DNA from: Clavulina sp. PMI_390
Taxonomy: Eukaryota > Basidiomycota > Agaricomycetes > Cantharellales > Hydnaceae
Assembly: GCA_015039315.1 (NCBI GenBank)
Contig: WIDE01000020.1
Span: 262,969 to 306,890 of the forward strand
Length of the DNA: 43,922 bases
Direction of reading: 5' to 3'
The notes under the pieces: model-generated
What the model was told of the DNA's origin: nothing
Database searches by the model: none
What the model saw: only the letters and a program-made list of their open reading frames with translations
In this document: positions 21,593 through 29,910 of the stretch, piece by piece
How the letters are laid out: each line of letters opens with the position of its first letter
How positions within the stretch are numbered: position 1 is the first letter of the stretch
Program-made: the position numbers and the translations under genes

Positions 21593-23926
21593 ATGGCCAA
21601 CTTTGCTCGTCGCATCGTTAGTGGCAACAAAGCCCGTTTCAGAGATGAAGAACTCGGCCTCGAGCTCGATCTTGTGTATGTGACTGATAACGTTATCATA
21701 ATGGGGTACCCTGGTATGTGGCCCAATTATGCACACAAATCAACAGCTATGCGCAACATGACTCACGGAATCAAACCATCTCAACCATCCAATCACGCGC
21801 TCTCCCATCCACAGCGGACGGGATGGAGGCCTTCTACCGGAATTCTCGCCATGACGCAAAAAAGTTTCTGGAGCATCGGCATCAGCAGAACTACTGGATA
21901 TTCAATTTGTAAGCTACCTGCACCTGGCGGAAAATACATTTCTCTACGATACTGACCACCTGGATCAGCTGTCCCCTAACGGAGAACTCCTACCCCGCCG
22001 ACTTCTTTAGGGGTCATGTCAGCAGATATCCGTAAGCATGCGCAGAGTGCTCCAAGGTTCTGTAGGAGACTAAAGCTCTGCTCGTTATCGCAGCTTTCCT
22101 GACCACCATGCGCCGCCATTGGCGATTATGGCGCTTGCCTCTCGTGAAATTGCCTTATGGCTCGATAAGAGTAAAGATAATGTTGTAGTGCTCCACTGCA
22201 AAGGTTAGTCATAATGCTACTCTATGTGCTGAGTATGCTCTTTCTAAAGAAAATTTCTTTAAGCCGGGAAAGGGCGCTCCGGAACTCTTGCATGCTCTTA
22301 TCTACTGACGCTCGAAGCGGTGCCAAACGGTCCTCAATTAGAGAGATCGCATACGAGGAAAGAGTGGGCGAACAAACGTGCCGCTGAGATGATGGCAGCC
22401 GTCACCTCTGTCTCAGAGCCCGAGGCTACTGAGGAGCAGATTGAGGAAGAAGAAAGTGCGCCCCCTCCTGACAGCGCCAAGCCCATTGTTGGCACCACGC
22501 TGGACCCCACTGACGAAGGGATCACTCCCATCGGAGAGCAAAATGGCCCGGATAAGAACACCATTGGCCCTGGGGATACAGTTCGGATCGAGAAAGATGC
22601 TTTATCGCCATCCTCATCCACCCCTTCGATCTCAGGACCCCAAGCAGATGAATTAGGGGGAGGCGATTCTCTCAAAGAGGATCACCCTGTCGTTTCCCTC
22701 CCCAACTCTTCTGCGACCAACAGTACATCTTCCCTAGACAGCGTGCTAGCTCTTCACTCGGCACGCCGGATGAAGCCACTAGTTAAGAAGGACACCCAAA
22801 AAGCGGCCCCTAAAGGAGTCAGCATCCCTAGTCAAAGAAGGTTCCTCTTCTATTGGAGCCAGATTCTCAGTGGTGCTAGCCCAAGAGGCCTGTGGGATAT
22901 TCCATCTTCAAGCACTGCTTCAAAACCACAAAAGGTTCGCCTCATTGGTGTTACTGTGCGGCTGCTAGAGCCTGGTACCACCAAACAAACTGCCGTGCGG
23001 ATAATCAGCAACATCTTGTCGAGAACCAAGAACGGCAAGGTAAGAAATCACTCGAAACCTGCTGTTGTATCCCTACCCTCAGTCAAGCCATTCCGTTTGT
23101 GCTAGGGGAAAATTCAATCAGCATCAGGGGATCTCTGGATATCCCTGGCTCGGTACGATGACCAGCTCGTGGAGACTCTTGAGAGCTGGGAGAAACATAC
23201 CCGTGATCCCAAGAGCATGGGGCGTCGGCGCCCAGGCAGCGAGACAATGCATGATCCCATTGCGGCTGATGGCGAACAAGGGATTGCAAAGCTTTTTGAC
23301 GACGGAAGGTGGGATAATGGGAAGATGGTGCGCAGCTTTGCGCGTTTAGGATCGCTAGCCGATTCCGATGTCTTTGCAAGCAGAGAAGGGGTACGTTGGC
23401 CTCTATTTCCAATGCGTTGCCTCCATATTGATGCTACACGATTTGGTGGTAGGGCGAAAGAATTGTGACGCACCGCCTCCATCCACTCACGGAATCAAAT
23501 TGGATCGATCTAAAAAAGAAGACCAAGCAATCGCCAAAAGCTCAGGCTGAGACGACTGAGAATACGGAGGTCGTCACTGACGATTCAATCTCTACTATTT
23601 CCGACCGTGAGGGCCAGGTAACCGCGGAGGAGATAGAGGATGCTAAGATCCTCCTAGATGCAAATCGAGAAGTGAGAGCGAAGCTATATCTTGGCTCGGT
23701 AAGCCTATACCTTGGTTCCACTGCCTGGTCACTTCGCTCACGGAACGCACTTTAGGTTCCTATGGGCTGGTTCTGGTTTGTCCCAACCTTCCATATGAAG
23801 TCAAACGAGGTGAACCCGGTTCATCTAAACCTTCCCAAATCTGCAATCGACTTTCCGCTTGGGCCGGGATCGTGGATCGTGGACGTTGATGTTGAGATGG
23901 AATGGGCAAAATCGGACTCCAATTAA
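21593..23926 (+). CDS. PTEN-type phosphatidylinositol 3-phosphatase with a long internal insertion
   Basis: This enzyme would remove the 3-phosphate from PIP3-type lipids. The N-terminus is basic (FARRIVSGNKARFRDEE), matching the PIP2-binding motif, and then reads LELDLVYVTDNVIIMGYPA and GMEAFYRNSRHDAKKFLE. The acid loop is YPFPDHHAPPL. The catalytic P-loop is HCKAGKGRSGT, with Cys nucleophile and Arg; an intron at 22204-22263 splits it. A disordered Pro/Ser/Glu-rich insertion of about 160 residues (around 22320-22805) separates the P-loop helix from KGVSIPSQRRFLFYWSQIL. The C2 domain follows: VRLIGVTVRLLEP, then GWFWFVPTFHM and IDFPLGPGSWIVDVDVEMEW, ending TAA at 23926. There is no PDZ-ligand tail. 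Exon borders between 23040 and 23760 are approximate. Confidence 0.9.
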
Positions 23927-24236
23927 CTGCTGAATCTATATTGACGTCCATATATGCCTACGCGATATTGTCGAAGGTGCCGTATGGGGCATACGATATG
24001 CTGTGATGGCATGAGGCTAGCAGAGTACGTTGTGTTTCGAGACAGGAAGCTGTAGGAGGAACACACTAAACATGCAATGACGGTTTCTTACAACGTATGA
24101 AGCTCCAACACAATGTCATTCTTGATCTATGCCATCAATTACATTTGTGACAATGCCTTTTTCTTCCTGCTCCCTTCTACTGGTGGATGCATAGGGTCTT
24201 GCACCGCAATTGAACTGGACTTCTTTCACTAACGCA
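23927..24236. other. Convergent 3' intergenic region
   Basis: 310 bp between the stop codons of PTEN (+) and the MFS fragment (-). It holds only the two 3' flanks as far as I can see. Confidence 0.5.
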
Positions 24237-24980
24237 TCAGTGCGTAGCGGTACGTGTCATGAACCGCTGTCGTACAACCTCAGATATAACGCCCATGACA
24301 GCCGTTGCTGCCATTGCACTCCCCACAAAGATCGTAATCCCTTCAAAGAACAAAGAATTGAGATCAGGCTCTCTTACTCACAGAGGTCCTATTCGGTGAA
24401 ATAAGTACTAACCGGTGAATCCATACCCACCCCACCCTCCTCTTCCCGCAGTTAGATGCCCACTAGACGCTTTCTTTGGGTGTAGAGCGGCGGCAATCAG
24501 TGGACCAACAATTGCTGATACGCCTTTCGTTGCGGCAAGGAACATGAAAACGTCGGAAGTTGGACGTGATGCTTTGAGGGAGATAGTCCAGAGGTTCAGA
24601 GAGCGATTGTGCAAGAATTTAGACGAAGGAACGATATACCTGCAATTTCCGTTGCAGCAGGCATCCATGTCGATGTGAATGAACCCGCCTGGTGGATAGG
24701 GATAGTGTTAGCGCAATTCATCTGGTGGCAGCACTAAACATACGGTGAATGCAAAGGCGACAGAGAATATGAACACTGTAGTCAGATTATGAGCAAATCC
24801 CCAAAGCCCGTAAGCGAGCACCGATGTGATAAGGCCGGAGAAGAATATGACACCAGTGAAAGGGTGCCGTTCACAGTAGAGGCCTGCAAGGATTTGACCT
24901 ATAATAGACTGTCTGTATATGTTGCTCCTTTAGGGAGAATTACTCTATTGACTTACCGACGACTGTAGCGAGGTTGAATG
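24237..24980 (-). pseudogene. 5'-truncated MFS (monocarboxylate-type) transporter
   Basis: Reading introns out on the minus strand gives a continuous C-terminal half of a major facilitator: TFNLATVVGQILAGLYCERH, then GVIFFSGLITSVLAYGLWGF and AHNLTTVFIFSVAFAFT, then AGSFTSTWMPAATEIA, then RPTSDVFMFLAATKGVSAIV with GPLIAAALHP and GGWGGYGFTG, and finally GITIFVGSAMAATAVMGVIS, VVRQRFMTRTATH and a stop (TGA, 24237-24239). These match the last six or so helices of fungal monocarboxylate/riboflavin-like MFS carriers. All splice sites look intact, but the reading frame runs straight into the end of the foldback element at 24981-24983. No N-terminal half is found beyond the element. The gene is therefore truncated, though its 3' half has not yet decayed. 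Confidence 0.8.
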
Positions 24981-24981
24981 T

Positions 24982-25218
24982 ATGGCGGCTAGAAGTGACA
25001 ATAAGTACAGTTGATAGTTTGCAAATCAATCGAGTAGTTTCAGATCAGTTTAGCAGTTTAATGGCGGCTAGAAGTGACAATAAGTACAGTTGATAGTTTG
25101 CAAATCAATCGAGTAGTTTCAGATCAGTTTAGCAGTTTAATGGCGGCTAGAAGTGACAATAAGTACAGTTGATAGTTTGCAAATCAATCGAGTAGTTTCA
25201 GATCAGTTTAGCAGTTTC
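24982..25218 (+). repeat. Three tandem 79-bp units at the left end of the foldback element
   Basis: Units begin at 24982, 25061 and 25140. They are identical to each other apart from the last base of the third. Each is the full terminal segment of the inverted repeat, including TGGCGGC and the CAATCGAGTAGTTTCAG part. Without the two additional copies (158 bp), the left and right arms have nearly equal length. Confidence 0.95.
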
Positions 25219-26334
25219 AGGATAGTTTCAGGATAGTTTCGGAATAGTTTCAGAATAGTTTCGGAATGCACCTGCAGCTTATAGTTTTATATTCTGACGT
25301 CAGTGAACTACAGCCTCTCCGCGCGACTACGAGAACGGCGTCGACATCGACCTGAGGCTGCTCGCCGCCGCCATTTCCCTCGCCGTCATCGTCAATGGAC
25401 CTGGATCGTGTCAGATGCAGGGTCCTCATGGTCGCTCATTTGATTGTCCGCCTCGCCCGTGCGGTCGCCGCGAAGGCTGCGGCGCGCATATTCAGGGCCG
25501 CTCACCGATCTTCGCCCATCGCTGCCAGGCCCTTGCTCGCCGCCGCTTCGTCCGTCGTCGTCGTTGGTGTCGGTCACGGCAGGCACTCAAACACGGTTTT
25601 TTTTTCAAGTCCCCCCCATTTCTGTAGCGCCGCTAATGTGAGGACAATATGACACAGAATATATTATTTCTACTTATCAATGATTACAATACTGGATTCG
25701 AAAATCCGAGGGCAGGCAACGAGGAAAAAAATGAAAGGCGGCCAGAGCCACTGGACATGGCATGCATTCCACAATCACGGCGCCATTTGGCGCCGCAAAA
25801 TAATAAATGACTGATATAGAAGATATCACCAACTTGTAGAAATAAAGCATGCATAGTCTCAGAAAAAAAAGGAAGAAGTTTTGTTTGAGTGCCCGCAGTT
25901 GCCGACACCGACGGCAACGACGGGCGGCGCGGCGGCAAGCAAGGGCCTGGCAACAACGGGCGCCGATCAGTGAGCGGCCATGAATATCCGCGCCGCAGCC
26001 TTCGCGGCAACCGCAAGGGCGAGGCGGACAATCAAATGAGCGACCATGAGGACCCTGGATCTGACACGATCCAGGTCCATTGACGATGACGGCGAGGGAA
26101 ATGACGGCGGCGAGCAGCCTCAGGTCGATGTTGATGCCGTTCTTGTAGTCGCGCGGAGAGCCTGTAGTTCACTGACATCAGAATCTAAAACTGCAAGCTG
26201 CAGCTGCACTCCGAAACTATTCTGAAACTATCCTGAAACTATCCTGAAACTATCCTGAAACTGCTAAACTACTCTGAAACTACTCGGTTGATTTGCAAAC
26301 TATCAACTGTACTTATTGTCACTTCTGGCCGCCA
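24983..26334. mobile_element. Foldback-type non-autonomous DNA element with about 450-bp inverted repeats
   Basis: The left arm (24983 to about 25592) and right arm (about 25882-26334) are inverted copies of each other, roughly 88-90% identical by eye. Both ends begin TGGCGGC(T/C)AGAAGTGAC and both are flanked by TA (24981-24982 and 26335-26336), as in TA-targeting elements such as the Tc1/mariner group. Next to each end are repeated TAGTTTCAG-like units, then a GC-rich arm. The spacer of about 290 bp is AT-rich and codes for nothing obvious. No transposase is present, so movement would depend on a partner elsewhere. The left end has its terminal 79 bp in three tandem copies; the right has one. 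The superfamily assignment is inferred. Confidence 0.88.
25200..25270 (+). repeat. Subterminal TAGTTTCAG/TAGTTTCGG short repeats, left arm
   Basis: A run of 10- to 11-bp units (GGATAGTTTCA, GAATAGTTTCG) follows the last 79-bp unit. The mirror run on the other arm lies at about 26213-26285 in reverse orientation. Such subterminal arrays are often transposase-binding sites, but that role is only inferred here. Confidence 0.8.
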
Positions 26335-26336
26335 TA

Positions 26337-26772
26337 TAGTTAGCTCTGATTCTGGAGATAACAAGTCATAGGTATCCCCGAGTACTGACTCTCGTCGTGC
26401 TCATAATCAGCCACGCGCACATAATGCGAAGTGGATATATTTCGGGTGAAATAGCACTAGAGAGAGGCTTTTACCACTAAAGGTGACAGTCAGTAGCACC
26501 TCAGTAAGTGGTGATTATTTACCGTAGTAAAAAGATAATTTGGCGAGACCATTGCAGGTAGACGGGTATTATACATGTAATTTGGAATTCATTTTCGTAG
26601 AGCACCGGAACTACGTCAGGTCTGCCACGAGCATCAAAGGGGTCACAGAACTAGGCTCAACGTCACCATCATAGAAGGGACGTCAGCAAGAGAAACAAAA
26701 GAAAGATTGAGTCCACGATAACAGCCCCTGGTGGTTGTTGACTAAAATATCCGACTGGCCACACTATCGTTG
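26337..26772. other. Intergenic between the foldback element and the TPR gene
   Basis: AT-rich, with no recognisable coding sequence. I looked here for the missing N-terminal half of the MFS transporter on the minus strand and did not find it. Confidence 0.5.
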
Positions 26773-29025
26773 CTAGGCCAACAACTCGGACAACGCGTCG
26801 CATCCGTCCTGGGTGTTTCGGACTCCTTCGTCCGGACGTAACGCGCGGAGAATGAGATGATAATTTCTCAAACAGTCAGAGAAAACTTTACGATGCTGTC
26901 CAGGTTCTTTTTCGAGCAAGATACGGCGGAGCATTATGGCCTCCTCTCCTATCACCTTCGCATCCTCGAGGCGCTCTGCCGACGTGAGGAACGCCGCAAG
27001 GTTATGTAGTGATTTTGCGAGGGGTTCGGTGTGCTTTGATGGATCACACTCGTACAGTGACCTCCGCAACATGGCAGCCTCCTCGCATGCCTCCACGGCT
27101 TCGAGGTACCGCTCCTCGCAGTGTAGCTGAATTGAATAAACGTGCAGCTGTGCGGCAAGAAGATGGAGATTTGCGTCAGGACGGCTACGATGGCAGTCTC
27201 GACGAATAGCAAGTGCTTCCTCATCAACCAAACAAGGTTCTTTGTTTCGGCCAAGTTTGTGCAATACTATGGCCAGGTTCCATAAGAGCCTCGCCAGCTC
27301 TCCTTGGGACCGCAACGGGCTACCAATGGAAAGGGTTCGTTGAAGGACGACCGCTTCAAGTCGGAAGGGAAGGGAATCTTCCACGTGTTGCGGCTCAAGT
27401 GAATCGCCAAGAGAGTGACCAATTCTGTCTAGCAAGTCGAGTAATACAGCAGCTCGACTATACATCTCCTGAGACATGGCGCTTAGTATCACGGTTCCAG
27501 GAGCAATTATCTACAGGTCATAATAAAATGGTTATTTGACGTCTTCATTGCTGAAGAGAGCGGCCACAGAATCTAATTGCGTACCAAGGCTTGATTCACT
27601 TGTTGTTTTACCGTGGCATCAATTGAGGCTGTGTCCGAGCTGAGGTCGTGCATTTTCGCAATCAGCTGAGGGCTTACCCCTCGTAAGAAGGCTGAGAACG
27701 GAGAAAGTAGAGCGAAAGCTCAGCTCCTTCCCATTGTGGCAAATGCGCTTGGGAGCTTGTTGAAGCGGCTGCTGAGGAGATCTGTGGCGGATGTGTGGGA
27801 AAAGAATCTTGCAATGGCATCCGTTCTGGAGGCATAGGGAAAGCGACGGTGCTGCCAGCTGAAGCTGAATTCAAAAAAGACGATGAATTGCTGGCGGGAG
27901 TTGGTTGTGTGGAATGACAGCCGAGATAGTCCACAACTGGTTTATGACAGCTGCATGAACAGCTTCCGGGTAATTGAGGGGAATCAGGATATGCATGGTA
28001 CACACTCGTAGAGGATGGGACCGTCATGGTTCGTTTTCCCTCCGCTGTGGACCCGCAATAGTGGCTTGCATTAGCTCTCTCCCACACACGAGGGAATATA
28101 CGTGTTCGGATTGTAGGCGCCAGAGGGGCATACGACGGACCTCCCCCAACGAAGAAACCTTCAAGATGTTGCTGGATTCAGCTGAGGTTTGAACGTCTGC
28201 GTTCTCGCCCCCCTCTAGGGCCTGCGCCTAGTGGGGCCGCCAATCCTTCGGGTGAGGTGGGGCTCTACCAAAAAAAAAAAAAAAAAGATGTTGCTGGATA
28301 AGTGAACAGAAAAGCCAGCAATTCTCCTACAGGCAAAAGATTACAACCAATTCCTGACTATCGGCGACTATTCGTCAGTTATGTCGACAAGAATAACTTA
28401 CAGGCCATATTCGGTACGTCACAAGCTCCTCAGTGATAATATTCGGCAAAGTTCTGTCAGGTTTTGAGGATGCGCGAAAACTTTTGCATTTTCCCTCAAG
28501 GCGCTGCCAACGAGATATCTCTTGTTTGCGGACAGCATCGCCTAGATCGACATAGAGTAGGAAAGTCAGCACAACACGCCTAGTCAAGCTCAGCCGCTCC
28601 ATAACACCAGAAAGGAAGCCGGCTACCTGATCATTGGCACTCGTGCATCCTGCAGCGGCCAGGAATTTCCAGAACGAGACAGCCTCTCACCGCCGATCCA
28701 ACCTCAACCAAACAACTTTTCGACCCTCCCTTCGCAGCTTCATAACTACGAACCGATGCGTCACCGGGCCGATCGGCTCAGAATAGCACTCAGAGGAGAC
28801 GATCGATGCCAATCGAAGTGTCTCTTGTTCGCTGACATATCTGCAAAGTTCTTGAAGCGACAAATAGATGACCCCGTAAGGTGGGATCACAGACACTGTC
28901 GAGGCTACAGTATTAACTCTTTCAAGCGAGGTATGGGAGGGTGTTTGCTTGAGTGGGTGTATGCTTTTGTGGATGATGTTTGAGATCCTTGACTTGGTGC
29001 TGGAGGGTGGGGTGCATAAGGTCAT
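26773..29025 (-). CDS. Tetratricopeptide-repeat protein gene with retroposon insertion and in-frame TGA
   Basis: Several open blocks on the minus strand appear to form one gene. The N-terminal block starts MTLCTPPSSTKSRISNIIHK (29025) and continues IYLSLQELCRYVSEQETLRL, then HRFVVMKLRREGRKVVWLRL and DRR, where TGA (28687-28689) interrupts an otherwise open frame (EAVSFWKFLAAAGCTSAND onward). A donor (CCT|GTAAGT) leads to the acceptor ATCCAG|CAACATCTT and QHLEGFFVGGGPSYAPLAPT, then a Ser/Pro-rich linker. The C-terminal exon (27492-26773) has TPR-like helices, such as LARLLWNLAIVLHKLGRNKE and SLHNLAAFLTSAERLEDAKV with EEA(L/I)xxRR endings. The TGA is either a nonsense mutation (probably from CGA) or lies in a weak 51-nt intron. 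The join near 27674 is also unclear. The N-terminal domain is not one I can name. Confidence 0.55.
28163..28177 (+). repeat. Target-site duplication, left copy
   Basis: AAGATGTTGCTGGAT directly precedes the retroposon and is repeated exactly after its poly-A at 28285-28299. A 15-bp duplication is typical of target-primed reverse transcription. Confidence 0.9.
28178..28284 (+). mobile_element. Short poly-A retroposon (SINE or 5'-truncated LINE end)
   Basis: About 107 bp of GC-rich sequence, including GGGTGAGGTGGGGCTCTACC, ends in a run of about 15-17 A and is bounded by a perfect 15-bp target-site duplication. A GGTTTGAAC stretch near its start faintly resembles a pol III B box, but the element is too short to tell a tRNA-derived SINE from the 3' end of a LINE. 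It sits in the TPR gene in opposite orientation, precisely at an intron/exon border. Confidence 0.88.
28285..28299 (+). repeat. Target-site duplication, right copy
   Basis: Exact repeat of 28163-28177. Read on the minus strand, each copy contains the splice acceptor ATCCAG|CAACATCTT of the host gene. Confidence 0.9.
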
Positions 29026-29910
29026 ATCACAGATGGGGTCATCTCCACTGAAGATGTCATTCTGTTGATATTGCTCATTCAGTGAGACGGTCCTCACATA
29101 GACCAGACAGTATTGAATGTTCACGAAGGAAGGCGTACCGCATGTCCCACGGGTTCCATCGAGGAGTCTGTGGGTTTGTTGTAACATATCGGAGACGAGA
29201 TAGCATTGCGACTCATTATGAGCTGCAGCGTGGAAACCCTTTCAAGCAACAAGTTGAGTCTTGTGGTGAATAAGAGAGTTGAAAGGGTAAGGTCCCGATA
29301 TGCGGTGCTTTCCGGATGGATGCTCAAATTTGTTCTGCAGAGCAAAAGTTAAGGGATGGGAGCAAAGATTTACGACGTTTGTTCCATGGATACATGAACT
29401 GAGACCTGGCGACATGTTTTACAGCCCTTGAGCACAGCAAGGCTGTAACCGTGAGCGACGCGAGGCAAAATCAGAGCAAGGCAGATATTCAGAGAAGGTT
29501 GGGCAAACTCCAGTATTGAGCTACCATAGCACGTAGGATGGAGCGTCAAAGTCAGGAACCTCACGCGAGCAGCGCAACAAAGGGAAATGCGCACAGCATC
29601 TATTCGGGAGGCGAGTGTGGAGCAACATCGCGCGCGAGTAGCGAGTTACCTACCTTTAATTCACGCATTGGCGCGCTGCTTGACATCAAATCATGCAGCA
29701 AGCGCGCCTGAATGTATGGAGGGGTGTCCATTGATGTAAGCTCATGGTAGATGATCCACCATGGACGCTAGAAAATTCAAATGACTGCTCATTAACTGAA
29801 GTACCGGACCGGCTCCTGTGATGAGAAAAGATGATCCTTGAATAGCGCCTTCTGAGATGAGTAAACTCGATTATGGACGAAAATCCCACAGAGAACATCT
29901 CTAACTGATA
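29026..29910. other. Intergenic between the TPR gene and UTP12
   Basis: About 885 bp. Short open frames on the minus strand (29370-29594, 29686-29898) show no motifs or convincing splice partners. It probably contains the TPR gene promoter and the UTP12 3' UTR. Confidence 0.45.

Noticed and set aside
24983..26334. CRISPR-like array or satellite
   Set aside because: The direct repeats are adjacent with no spacers, and the larger structure is a pair of inverted arms, which fits a DNA transposon.
26337..26772. N-terminal half of the interrupted MFS transporter
   Set aside because: Translating the minus strand here gives no transporter-like helices or splice pattern. Rejoining at the TA site is in frame for a few codons only (ANYTFNL) and not convincing beyond that.
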